From Niabella soli DSM 19437 (lineage in GTDB: Bacteria; Bacteroidota; Bacteroidia; Chitinophagales; Chitinophagaceae): a stretch of 64,000 bases of DNA. This document shows positions 25,697 through 33,765 of this stretch, one piece after another. The stretch spans positions 2,294,001 to 2,358,000 of the forward strand of contig NZ_CP007035.1 of assembly GCF_000243115.2 (NCBI RefSeq), read 5' to 3'. The position numbers and the translations under genes are program-made. The notes under the pieces were generated by a model that was given only the letters and a program-made list of their open reading frames with translations, was not told where the DNA came from and searched no databases. Each line of letters starts with the position of its first letter. Within the stretch, counting starts at the first letter, position 1.

Positions 25697-28600
25697 TTAA
25701 AATACAAGACTAACACCCAGGTTCCAAACCCGCGGGCGTGGATAGGAGAAGAAGTCCAGGTTTTGAGAAAAGTTTGAATTATTACCAAACGAACTATTAT
25801 AGGTATCCACTTCAGGATCATAGCCGGTGTACTTTGTGCTGATGAATAAATTCTGAACACTGGCGTAGATCCTTAATTTCTGGATCCTCCAACGGTCAAT
25901 AGTTGCTTTTGGAATGGAGTAGCCCAGGATAAAGTTCTGGCCGCGGATGTAGGATCCGTCCTCCACCCACCAGGTATCAAATTTGGAATCCTGTGCCCAT
26001 TTGTAGGGGCGTACCTGAGAGATCATTGTATTTTGATGATCAGGGGTCCAGGCATTCAACACTGTTGCCAGGCTGTTGGCGATAGTTTGGCGGTCTTCTG
26101 TTGAATGTTTAAAGGTGGCCGCGGTATTAACGCCTTGTACAAAACGGATATCAAAAGAAAAATCAAAATTCTTATAATTTAAGGTACTGGAAAAAGTGCC
26201 GGTCCATTTGGGCACCGAACGGCCGATAATGCTGTACACTTCTTTACCATTTGCATCCAGCAGGTATTTACGGTCACCCGGCAAAAGCCCCTGGGTAGCG
26301 GCCAAAGCGGCTTCATCCGTGCTATAGGTTCCTAAACGGGTTCTTCCCCAAAAGGATCCGATAGCTTCGCCCACGCGTAAAATATTGGTCTGACCCAAAA
26401 AGTTGGGGCCCGGGAATATGTCTGCATTGCCATCATTTAATTTCAGGATCCGGTTCTTATTAGTCGCGAAAACAAAATTGGTGGTCCATTTGAGGTCTTC
26501 CGTTCTAATATTTTCTGTGGTCAGGCCAATTTCAAGACCGGTATTTCTTACAGAGCCTACATTTCTCATTACATAACTTTGCTGAAGCCCGTTGCTCCAG
26601 GCAATGGGCGCCTGTAACAGCAGGTCTTTGGTGGTTCTGTTATACACATCAGCGGTAAGATACACGCGGTTATTCCACAGTCCCAATTCCAAACCGGCAT
26701 CCCCCTGCCAACTCACTTCCCATTTCAGATCAGGGTTTCCCAAATAAGCGGGCAACAGGGTAGATTGGTTTGCTCCCGCTAATATCGTCGTTGAGGATGA
26801 AATCTGGGGAATGGACATATAGCTGCCTATTTCCTGGTTACCGGAAGCACCATAGCTTGCCCTTATTTTTAAATCGCTGATCAGGGAATTATCCTTCATA
26901 AAGTCTTCTTTTGAAACTCTCCATGCAGCGCCTAAGGACGGAAAAAAGGCATATTTATTATTCTTACCAAATCTTGAAGATCCATCTGCACGGCCGGTGG
27001 CGGTGAACATATATTTATCAGCGATATTGTACATCACCCGTCCATAAAAAGAATTCATGGCATTGTCACCCGTTCCGGAAGTTATATTGTTTCTGACCGA
27101 GCCTGCCTCCAGTTTATACCATTGAAAATAGTTATCTATGAAGTTCTGTGTTTCAGCAAATACGGTTTCTGTATTTGTTTTTTGCCAGGAGGCCCCCAGC
27201 ATGGAAGTCATCCGGTGCCCGTTATCAAATTGTTTATTCCAGGTCAGGTAATTTTCAGACTGCCAGTAAACATATTGAGAGGACCGGATATTGGCTATAC
27301 CGCCCTGGTCCTGCGACAGGTTATGAAGATCATTCGATGAGAAAAAGTTATTCTTCTGGGTGTTTACATTATATCCGAAGTCGGATTTAAAGTCTAAATC
27401 TTTTGTGATCTTAAACTGCAAATACGTATTCCCCTGAACCTGGAGATTATTATTTAACGTATAGCGGCTATTGGCAATGTGCACCGGATTCGCTCCCCCT
27501 TCCATACCGGCCACATCGCTGTTGCCGCCCCATGCGCCATTGGGATATTTAATGGGGATTATCGGCAATTCTTCCGTTACCATCCTGGGCACGTTCAGGC
27601 CACCATTGTTGTCGGATACCATTCGCTGCAAGCCCTTGGAAAAGGCAAGACTACCGCCCACTTTCAGCCATTTATTAACCTCATTATCCAATGTAAAACG
27701 GGCAGAGTAGCGCTTAAACCAGGAGTTGGCCATAATACCATTCTGATCCAGATATCCCATTGCCAGGCTAAAGAGGGTTTTATCGGTACCGCCCCGGAAA
27801 TTTAACTGGTGACTGGTGGAGAGGGCCGGTTTATACACTTCCTTTTCCCAATTGGTATTGTACAGCGGTTTATCGTTTGCATCAAACAACAGCGGATAGT
27901 TCTGATGATTTAATGCTTTGGGGGGAGCAACCGCTACACCGCCGTTCCATTTAGCCGAATTCGCGTAAGCCTGATTATACATATTAACAAACTCCGTGGA
28001 ATTTAATGCGGGGAGGTGCCTGGAAAGTTCGCCTACATTTACATTACCCTCATAAGATACCTGAGTGGGTCCCCTCCGGCCCCGCTTGGTAGTGATCATA
28101 ATAACACCATTGGCGCCCTTGGAGCCGTAAATTGCAGTAGCCGACGCGTCTTTCAGTACTTCCATCGAAGCAATGTCATTGGGGTTGATACTGTTCGGAT
28201 CCACACCTATTACACCATCTACCACATAGGTCGGATCTAATGATGAATTGATGGATCCCAATCCGCGTATACGAACTTTAGCGCCGGCGCCCGGAGCATT
28301 ACTATTGATGCTAACATCCACACCCGGTACTTTCCCCTGCAGCGCCTGCGTCAGATTGGGCGCGGGAGCATCCATCAGTTTATCCGATTTTAAGACGGTG
28401 ATCGCTCCTGCCAAATCAGATTTCCGGGCCGTACCATACCCGATCACCACCACCTCATCCAACCCTGCCCCTCCTGTATTCTTTAGAACAATCGTTCCCA
28501 GGTCTGCCCGTCCGCCTACCCGTTCTTCCAGTGTGGCATATCCTACAGAACTGAATACCAACGTGGCGTTTGCGTTATTCAAATTGATCGTAAAGGCGCC

Positions 28601-28858
28601 GGAATCGTCCGTTACTGCAGCCGCCTGTGCGCCTTTCACCTGAACGGTAACACCGGGCAGCGGCTCTCCTTTTTCATTCGTGACCTTACCTTTTACAGTA
28701 ACTTGCTTTTGCTGAAATAAAATCCCGGGAGCTGCATGTGCTTTTATACCCGGAATAAGGCAAAGTTCGATGGCCGCGGCCATGAAGCAATACTTCAATG
28801 GCGACCAAATCCCTTTCCCAGACTTTGGAAGATGGATTGTACTTCTCATATTGTTCAA
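25697..28858 (-). CDS. SusC/RagA-family TonB-dependent transporter, unit 4
   Basis: 1053 residues. A long N-terminal region (about 45 residues) includes the hydrophobic signal segment FMAAAIELCLIPGIKAHAAP. Then follow a CPD-like domain (QVTVKGKVTNEKGEPLPGVTVQVKG), DEVVVIGYGTARKSDLAGAI (TonB box and plug start), the plug signature IRGLGSINSSLDPTYVVDGVI and KDASATAIYGSKGANGVIMITT, and a barrel ending LGVSLVF. Its plug is of a different subfamily from units 1-3. The upstream spacer lacks the TTGAT palindrome seen in the other three units. Confidence 0.95.
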   Translation of the reverse strand: MNNMRSTIHLPKSGKGIWSPLKYCFMAAAIELCLIPGIKAHAAPGILFQQKQVTVKGKVTNEKGEPLPGVTVQVKGAQAAAVTDDSGAFTINLNNANATLVFSSVGYATLEERVGGRADLGTIVLKNTGGAGLDEVVVIGYGTARKSDLAGAITVLKSDKLMDAPAPNLTQALQGKVPGVDVSINSNAPGAGAKVRIRGLGSINSSLDPTYVVDGVIGVDPNSINPNDIASMEVLKDASATAIYGSKGANGVIMITTKRGRRGPTQVSYEGNVNVGELSRHLPALNSTEFVNMYNQAYANSAKWNGGVAVAPPKALNHQNYPLLFDANDKPLYNTNWEKEVYKPALSTSHQLNFRGGTDKTLFSLAMGYLDQNGIMANSWFKRYSARFTLDNEVNKWLKVGGSLAFSKGLQRMVSDNNGGLNVPRMVTEELPIIPIKYPNGAWGGNSDVAGMEGGANPVHIANSRYTLNNNLQVQGNTYLQFKITKDLDFKSDFGYNVNTQKNNFFSSNDLHNLSQDQGGIANIRSSQYVYWQSENYLTWNKQFDNGHRMTSMLGASWQKTNTETVFAETQNFIDNYFQWYKLEAGSVRNNITSGTGDNAMNSFYGRVMYNIADKYMFTATGRADGSSRFGKNNKYAFFPSLGAAWRVSKEDFMKDNSLISDLKIRASYGASGNQEIGSYMSIPQISSSTTILAGANQSTLLPAYLGNPDLKWEVSWQGDAGLELGLWNNRVYLTADVYNRTTKDLLLQAPIAWSNGLQQSYVMRNVGSVRNTGLEIGLTTENIRTEDLKWTTNFVFATNKNRILKLNDGNADIFPGPNFLGQTNILRVGEAIGSFWGRTRLGTYSTDEAALAATQGLLPGDRKYLLDANGKEVYSIIGRSVPKWTGTFSSTLNYKNFDFSFDIRFVQGVNTAATFKHSTEDRQTIANSLATVLNAWTPDHQNTMISQVRPYKWAQDSKFDTWWVEDGSYIRGQNFILGYSIPKATIDRWRIQKLRIYASVQNLFISTKYTGYDPEVDTYNSSFGNNSNFSQNLDFFSYPRPRVWNLGVSLVF

Positions 28859-29402
28859 AGTTGATTTTACGCTTTAGAAGGCGTTGGAATATAGCGCAAG
28901 GGATCAGGTTACCTCATGTATGTAAACATTATGACTACAGCCTATACTTTTGTAAACGACAAACGAATCCCGGCCTCGTTTGAGTCAACACTTGTATCAC
29001 AATATGAACGGCGCTACACAAAAAAGCACAGCACTTACCGTTAGATTTTTTTACGCTGTAGCTGACTGTTGTTCACTACTTCAATAAACAAGCCGCTATA
29101 TACAAACCCCGTGTATATTTTTAGTTTAATGAGCACTTTATCCCAAGTACAACTCTTAATAGTTATCGGGCGGTCATCGAGGCCAGAGCGCATATCCCAG
29201 GGATAAAGCATATCAAAAACGTTTTTTTTACAAAAGCAACACAATCAGGAAATATCATTTTTTTCATTCAACAGCGCCTTTGCAAAATCGTTATTGCTTA
29301 ACAATGTTACCATCATTTTTTAAACTAAAAAAATAAATTTCTGCGGGCAGTTGTCCCCCAACCTATGTTTTATTCGATAAAGCAGCCGTAGCGAACGGAG
29401 GA
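28859..29402. other. Gene-free spacer between susC unit 4 and nth
   Basis: No credible gene is visible; a 67-codon minus-strand frame at 29041-29244 shows no protein-like features. A small hairpin ATATACA/TGTATAT at 29098-29118 could serve as a weak terminator for nth. No TAnnTTTG element could be picked out for susC unit 4, and no repeat arrays are seen. Confidence 0.55.
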
Positions 29403-30068
29403 TCAGCTAAAAGAAAGATCTCCCTTTTTTAATGCGTTCTGAAAATACTGGCAGGCCTGCTGCAGTCCGCACTCCGGGCATTTGGGCGCCCTTGCCGTGC
29501 ACACATATCTTCCATGAAGAATTAACCAGTGATGAGCTTTATGAATGAGCTCCGGCTTAATATTTTTTATCAATTCTTTTTCTACTGCAAGCGGGGTCGT
29601 TAATTGCCGGGATACAAGGCCAATACGCTTGCTGACTCTGAAAACATGCGTGTCAACCGCCATATTCGGTTGCTGATCAATAACCGAAGTGATCACGTTT
29701 GCTGTTTTCCTGCCCACACCTGGTAAGGTTATCAGTTCCGGCACCGTCATAGGTATCTGGCCATTGAAACCGGTGAGTACTTTTTGGGCCATTCCGATCA
29801 GGTGACGGGTTTTATTGTTCGGATAGGAAATACTTTTTATTAATGGAAACAAGTCATCAAAAGAGGCCTTGCTCAAAGCAGGAATATCCGGGTATTTTTC
29901 AAAAATAAAGGGCGTAGTCATATTTACCCGTTTATCCGTGCATTGTGCGGAGAGAATCACGGCAACCAATAACTGGTAAGGATTATCATACACCAGCTCC
30001 GTTTCCGCATCCGGCATATGCCCCTGAAAATACCGTATCACAAAATCATATCGCTCTTTCTTTGTCAT
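29403..30068 (-). CDS. nth: Endonuclease III (DNA glycosylase / AP lyase)
   Basis: 221 residues, the standard length. Endonuclease III removes oxidised pyrimidines and cleaves the abasic site in base excision repair. The helix-hairpin-helix LPGVGRKTANVI carries catalytic Lys121, and VDTHVFRVS carries catalytic Asp139. The [4Fe-4S] ligands are Cys190, Cys197, Cys200 and Cys206 (C-x6-C-x2-C-x5-C). All required residues are present. The start codon lies only 4 nt after a perfect -7 element, so the mRNA may be leaderless. Confidence 0.97.
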   Translation of the reverse strand: MTKKERYDFVIRYFQGHMPDAETELVYDNPYQLLVAVILSAQCTDKRVNMTTPFIFEKYPDIPALSKASFDDLFPLIKSISYPNNKTRHLIGMAQKVLTGFNGQIPMTVPELITLPGVGRKTANVITSVIDQQPNMAVDTHVFRVSKRIGLVSRQLTTPLAVEKELIKNIKPELIHKAHHWLILHGRYVCTARAPKCPECGLQQACQYFQNALKKGDLSFS

Positions 30069-30072
30069 AAAA

Positions 30073-30080
30073 CAAACCTA
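30073..30080 (-). promoter_or_regulatory. -7 element (TAGGTTTG) of nth
   Basis: A perfect TAnnTTTG on the minus strand ends 4 nt before the nth ATG. A TTG at 30096-30098 (minus strand) is a poorly spaced -33 candidate. Confidence 0.55.
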
Positions 30081-30098
30081 CGTATTTTTGGGTTACAA

Positions 30099-30175
30099 GA
30101 TACTAGATACTGGATATAGGATACCGGATGTTTTGTACGCTTCAAGCATCTAGTATCCAGTATCTCACATCAAGC
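30099..30175. repeat. Heptad array, 11 units, with internal inversion (GATACTN type)
   Basis: Five GATACTN-like words (from 30099) continue in the same 7-bp phase into complementary ATCCAGT/ATCTAGT words (to 30175). The two halves can therefore fold back on each other. Confidence 0.85.
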
Positions 30176-30214
30176 ACTTGTAGCAATAATATTGTTAACC
30201 TAAAACAAATCACC

Positions 30215-30589
30215 ATGAGTTATCGTAATTTGGAAATTTGGCAACTGGCAAAAGAATCGGCTATTGAAATACATAAGATGTCGCTCCAATTGCCCAAATT
30301 TGAATTATTTGAGGAAGGACAGCAAATACGTCGCTCGAGTAAATCTGTGCGATCAACAATTGTTGAGGGATATGGGAGACGACGATATAAAAATGAATTT
30401 ATTCGGTTTCTGGTTTATGCGCAGGCTTCCAATGACGAAACAATAGATCATCTTGAAATATTATTTGAAACCGACTCTTTGACGAACGAAATATGGTTTA
30501 AAGAACTTAGAGAAAAGCTGGATATTCTTGGCCGGAAAATCAATAGATTTATTCAGGCTGTAGAATCAGGGCATATAAGCGCCAAATGA
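30215..30589 (+). CDS. Four-helix-bundle protein (S23 / 23S rRNA intervening-sequence protein family)
   Basis: 124 residues from ATG 30215. An ATG at 30128 would translate the heptad array and is rejected. The sequence follows the TIGR02436/S23 pattern: [19 protein letters not shown] at the start, [25 protein letters not shown] in helix 2, [22 protein letters not shown] in helix 3 and a final amphipathic helix. Members occur in intervening sequences of 23S rRNA genes and as free-standing genes of unknown role. They resemble the Avd accessory protein of diversity-generating retroelements. No rRNA, reverse transcriptase or variable repeat lies nearby. It is flanked on both sides by heptad arrays of the same word family. 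Confidence 0.85.
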   Translation: MSYRNLEIWQLAKESAIEIHKMSLQLPKFELFEEGQQIRRSSKSVRSTIVEGYGRRRYKNEFIRFLVYAQASNDETIDHLEILFETDSLTNEIWFKELREKLDILGRKINRFIQAVESGHISAK

Positions 30590-30597
30590 AACGATGA

Positions 30598-30653
30598 GAT
30601 ATTAGATACTTGATCGAGTATCCAACATCCAGGATCCAGCATCAAGTACCAAG
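30598..30653. repeat. Heptad array, 8 units, with internal inversion (GATACTT / GATCCAG type)
   Basis: Eight words in phase begin 9 bp after the stop codon of the four-helix-bundle gene. The first three are GATACTN-like, the last five complementary (TATCCAA, CATCCAG). It is the same word family as the array upstream of the gene. Confidence 0.85.
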
Positions 30654-30682
30654 CCTGATAATTATTAACATTAATCACATAT

Positions 30683-31342
30683 ATGGGAACGATCGAAATA
30701 AACAACAACCAGCTCCTCATCGCCTCGCATATCATCACCTATGGTACCGCAGCAACAGAAGCGCTTACCGAACAGATGCGGGACGAGATTGAAACAATGT
30801 GGAATGAACCGAATGGTACGGTATTTATAAAAAATACAGCATATGGAGTCCGTTTTAAAATAACCGCCGGTTTTGCGCCGGCAATTGACCCGGTAGAGAT
30901 ATTATCCAACGATAATCCGCTGAATAATTATTTCCGGATCGAAGAATACGTGAAGGGCAACATCTCTTTTGTGGATGGCCTTGGCTGTAATACCGGCTAT
31001 TTTAAGCTGGAGAATTTATATAAAGGCTCTACAACCGCAGCCCATGAATATGGCCATACCCTAGGCCTGGAACATCCGTCAGACCTCGATTACAGGGGAA
31101 AGGGAGTGCCCGGCATCATGTACCCCCGCGGTACACTGGTGGATCCGGAATACCAGTATGAACCCGACAAACCCGCGGGCGCCAAAGGAGGCGCCCTGCA
31201 TCCCATGTACCGGAAAGTGAGGAAGGAAGATATCGGGTTATTAAAAATAGAGCATCTTGATTTTAAAAATGCTGTGGCGGTGCTTGGCGATTTCAGCAGT
31301 GTGTGGCATCCGGAGCATCAGCAGCCGGCAAGTAGTCAATAA
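30683..31342 (+). CDS. Metzincin-type zinc metalloprotease domain protein (matrixin/M10-like), no signal peptide
   Basis: 219 residues. The zinc motif HEYGHTLGLEH (His121, Glu122, His125, His131) fits the metzincin HExxHxxGxxH pattern, and GVPGIMYPRG supplies the Met-turn (Met146) about 15 residues later. These two features define the metzincin fold. There is no signal peptide, no pro-domain with a cysteine switch, and no C-terminal adhesion domain. The N-terminus (MGTIEINNNQLLIASHIITYG) is polar. It is therefore either cytoplasmic or exported by a route not visible here. Neighbouring genes give no hint. Its last codons already belong to a heptad array. Confidence 0.75.
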   Translation: MGTIEINNNQLLIASHIITYGTAATEALTEQMRDEIETMWNEPNGTVFIKNTAYGVRFKITAGFAPAIDPVEILSNDNPLNNYFRIEEYVKGNISFVDGLGCNTGYFKLENLYKGSTTAAHEYGHTLGLEHPSDLDYRGKGVPGIMYPRGTLVDPEYQYEPDKPAGAKGGALHPMYRKVRKEDIGLLKIEHLDFKNAVAVLGDFSSVWHPEHQQPASSQ

Positions 31343-31490
31343 GTGAATAGTCAATAGTCAATGGATCAGTAGTAAACGTGAGGCATGATGCAGTTGGGGT
31401 AATGTGAATGCTAAACGCTCAACCTACAAGGCTTCAACAATGATGCAATGAGCACTTATTGACTATTGACCTTTCACCATTCACTATTCC
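31335..31490. repeat. Heptad-phased spacer filling a convergent gene junction
   Basis: The array starts inside the last codons of the metzincin gene and ends past the stop codon of the convergent histidine kinase gene. GTCAATA words lead (31335-31371), then mixed words, then AAYGCNN words (31407), then complementary CTATTGA/CCATTCA words up to 31490. From 31407 to 31490 twelve words are in unbroken 7-bp phase. Confidence 0.8.
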
Positions 31491-32836
31491 TCCCCCGACA
31501 TATCCAGGGGGAACTCCAGAATAAACGTGCTCCCTTTGCCCAGGGTGCTTTCCACTTTAATAGTGCCGCTATGTGATTGCGTTACTGATTTTACATAATT
31601 CAATCCCAGTCCAAACCCTTTTACATTGTGCAAATTACCGGTATGCGCCCGGTAAAATTTTTCAAAGACCCTTTTCTGGGTCTCTTTACTCATCCCGATG
31701 CCGTTATCCTCGAAACGTAACACCAGTTTACCGGGGGCGTTCTGTGAGGATATCTTTAACAGGATGGGTACATTGTCCTTTGAATATTTCACCGCGTTAT
31801 CCACCAGATTATTTACCAGGTTCGTAAAATGCACGTCGTCTGCTTTTATCAGGTCATTTGAAGCATGCAGGTTCAATTCTGCTTTCCCGCTTTTCTCCTG
31901 CAATTGCAGTAAAAATTTATCTGCAATCAACTGGATCACTTCATGCACATGCAGGGGTTCTTTATCCAGTTCTACTTCCTGTTTTTCAAATTGGGACGCT
32001 TTCAGGATCGCTTCCACCTGCTTATTCATCCGCTGGTTCTCTTCCTTTATAATACCGCTGAAATAGGACATTTTTGTTTTGTCGGACAATACTTTTTCAT
32101 TCTTCAGGGCATCAACAGCAAGCGAAATGGTAGCAATAGGTGTTTTAAACTCATGCGTCATATTATTGATAAAATCATTCTTTATTTCACCCAGCTTTTT
32201 TTGGCGCAGCATTGTGTATACTGTAACAAAGAAAGCGGCAATAATTACCAGCGTAAACAAAATAGCCAGCATAATACTCCCGGTCAGGGATTTCATTACG
32301 ATTTTCTTGTAATCAAGCGCTATGATATACAAAAATTCATCAGGGGGGCTCTCAAAGGAAGACCCGTTATTGGCGATAATAGCAGCCATTGGCGGCCGGT
32401 AATTACTAACCGTATCCTGGCTTGCTTTTTCAAAATTGAACGACTGCTTTTCCACCTGATCAAACGGGCCTGGTGTTTTAGCCAGCAGCGCAAATTCATA
32501 TTTTAAATCACTCAGTCCAACACGATTCAGTGCTTTCTGAATCCGGTCGTTCAATTCCGTTTGATTCAGCCGTGCGTGTATGGTATTCCGTTTCGATAGT
32601 TCATTTGCCATCCTCAAGGGCGGTATAATTCCAAGTGCGTCATTCGCCGGGGGCAGGAACTGCATCTTGTATTGCGTTAACTCATCACGCAAAATATTTG
32701 ATACATTATCAATCTTCTGACGCACCTGGTCTTCCCGCAAAATAACATTATTCTTTAGCCAGGAAACCTGTAGCAAGATAATTCCCAGGAGGGACAAACT
32801 GATTAAAACGATGATAAGTACAAATAGTTTTCTCAC
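31484..32836 (-). CDS. Membrane sensor histidine kinase, no adjacent response regulator
   Basis: 450 residues. Two membrane segments (about 5-27 and 187-210) frame a ~155-residue periplasmic sensor part without a recognisable fold. The HisKA dimerisation domain follows, with phospho-acceptor His228 (HEFKTPIATI), then a HATPase_c domain with N box NLVDNAVKYS, G1 DNGIGM and G2 GFGLGLNYV. All motifs for autophosphorylation are intact. No HAMP linker is obvious. In many Bacteroidota the cognate OmpR-like regulator follows directly, but here downstream is only the heptad spacer. The partner must be elsewhere. The -7 element is 32857-32864. Confidence 0.92.
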   Translation of the reverse strand: MRKLFVLIIVLISLSLLGIILLQVSWLKNNVILREDQVRQKIDNVSNILRDELTQYKMQFLPPANDALGIIPPLRMANELSKRNTIHARLNQTELNDRIQKALNRVGLSDLKYEFALLAKTPGPFDQVEKQSFNFEKASQDTVSNYRPPMAAIIANNGSSFESPPDEFLYIIALDYKKIVMKSLTGSIMLAILFTLVIIAAFFVTVYTMLRQKKLGEIKNDFINNMTHEFKTPIATISLAVDALKNEKVLSDKTKMSYFSGIIKEENQRMNKQVEAILKASQFEKQEVELDKEPLHVHEVIQLIADKFLLQLQEKSGKAELNLHASNDLIKADDVHFTNLVNNLVDNAVKYSKDNVPILLKISSQNAPGKLVLRFEDNGIGMSKETQKRVFEKFYRAHTGNLHNVKGFGLGLNYVKSVTQSHSGTIKVESTLGKGSTFILEFPLDMSGEE

Positions 32837-32856
32837 AAAATTTTAGCTAAACACGG

Positions 32857-32864
32857 CAAATATA
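32857..32864 (-). promoter_or_regulatory. -7 element (TATATTTG) of the histidine kinase gene
   Basis: A perfect TAnnTTTG on the minus strand, 20 nt before the ATG. A TTG on the same strand at 32883-32885 gives an 18-bp spacing, fitting the Bacteroidota -33/-7 pattern. Confidence 0.65.
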
Positions 32865-32941
32865 ATCATAGCAGGCCAACTGCAACGGGATCGCGCCTCC
32901 CCGCAGTAATATTTAACGTGTTTTTGTAGGAAGGGATGTGC

Positions 32942-32996
32942 AATGCCGAACACGTAATGCGCAACACCCAAGGCTTCAGCACGATACACAACGCTA
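32942..32996. repeat. Heptad array, about 8 units (AAYGCNN/AACACNN)
   Basis: Words AATGCCG, AACACGT, AATGCGC, AACACCC and AAGGCTT follow in phase from 32942. Phase slips by one base near 32983-32990. Weaker heptad periodicity continues to about 33060. Confidence 0.7.
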
Positions 32997-33112
32997 AATT
33001 AATGCCGGGAAGTAGGAAATGCGGGATGCTTTTGACTTACCGATGCGTTGACTTACCTTCCAAATACCGGCTTTGGAACAATCTCTTCGCAGTACTTGGG
33101 TAAACGACATTC

Positions 33113-33182
33113 AATGCTCAATGCCGAGCGCTTGTTATTGTAGTTAACTAGCGTTCGGCCTTGTGCGTTAAGCGTTCGGCAT
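33113..33182. repeat. Heptad array, 10 units, inverted halves
   Basis: AATGCTC/AATGCCG words (from 33113) pass in unbroken phase to complementary words (TAAGCGT, TCGGCAT) ending at 33182. The ends pair as CGGCATT/AATGCCG. The array ends 11 bp before the yqgE -7 element. Confidence 0.8.
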
Positions 33183-33193
33183 TCATTTTATCC

Positions 33194-33201
33194 TATATTT
33201 G
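33194..33201 (+). promoter_or_regulatory. -7 element (TATATTTG) of the yqgE gene
   Basis: A perfect TAnnTTTG ends 4 nt before the ATG at 33206, the same geometry as nth. It implies leaderless or near-leaderless transcription if used. Confidence 0.55.
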
Positions 33202-33205
33202 AAAA

Positions 33206-33754
33206 ATGGAACCCGCGAACGGAACTTTTTTAATCGCCAACCCGCACCTGAACGACCCGAACTTTGTGCGCACCGTTGTTTTTTTGTGTGAACATGGCAC
33301 GGAAGGCAGTGTTGGTTTTGTAATGAACAGAAAAACAGACCAAACCATCGGCGACCTGATACCAGAGCTGGAAGGGCAGCTTTTTCCTATATACGAAGGA
33401 GGCCCCGTTGGTATGGATAGCATTCATTTTTTGCATCAATACCCCAACGAGCTGCCGGGCGGCAAAGAGATTACAGATGGTATTTATTGGGGAGGAAACT
33501 TTGAAACCCTGATGGCGCTGATGAGCGCGGGACAGATCGATGCAAATAAGGTTCGCTTTTTCCTGGGCTATAGTGGTTGGGGCGAAGCCCAGTTGGATAT
33601 GGAGATGGAAGAGAAGACCTGGATCGTAGCCAAAGCAAGAAGAGATTTCGTTTTTTGTAGCAATGAGCGGGAGCTGTGGAAAGACATTTTAAAACATCTC
33701 GGCGGCGATTACGAGCTGATCATTAACGCGCCCATCGACCCAAGACTGAATTAG
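33206..33754 (+). CDS. YqgE/AlgH family protein (UPF0301)
   Basis: 182 residues, the usual family length. The conserved N-terminal block is clear: GTFLIANPHLNDPNFVRTVV, then GSVGFVMNRKTD. IYEGGPVGMDSIHFLH and FLGYSGWGEAQLDMEME are the other family signatures. The protein is cytoplasmic and its molecular function is not established. It is followed by a short spacer with an octad array and the DUF4197 gene on the same strand, which may be cotranscribed. Confidence 0.93.
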   Translation: MEPANGTFLIANPHLNDPNFVRTVVFLCEHGTEGSVGFVMNRKTDQTIGDLIPELEGQLFPIYEGGPVGMDSIHFLHQYPNELPGGKEITDGIYWGGNFETLMALMSAGQIDANKVRFFLGYSGWGEAQLDMEMEEKTWIVAKARRDFVFCSNERELWKDILKHLGGDYELIINAPIDPRLN

Positions 33755-33765
33755 GTTTAAGGTTC

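Larger units (their letters stand above)
32837..33205. other. Divergent spacer with two promoters and heptad arrays
   Basis: No gene is visible. It holds the kinase promoter (32857-32864), a heptad array from 32942 to about 32996 with weaker continuation to about 33060, a second array (33113-33182), and the yqgE -7 element (33194-33201). Confidence 0.7.

Noticed and set aside
3756-28858. Polysaccharide utilisation loci around the four susCD units
   Set aside because: No carbohydrate-active enzyme, sulfatase or sensor lies next to any of them, so a substrate class cannot be assigned.
29041-29244. 67-codon minus-strand reading frame between susC unit 4 and nth
   Set aside because: No start context, domain, signal peptide or convincing composition. 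It is recorded as gene-free spacer.
30128-30214. Upstream start (ATG 30128) for the four-helix-bundle gene
   Set aside because: The added codons come from the heptad array. Family members begin at the MSYRNLEIW-type Met.
30215-30589. Diversity-generating retroelement (based on the Avd-like fold)
   Set aside because: No reverse transcriptase, template repeat or variable repeat is present nearby.
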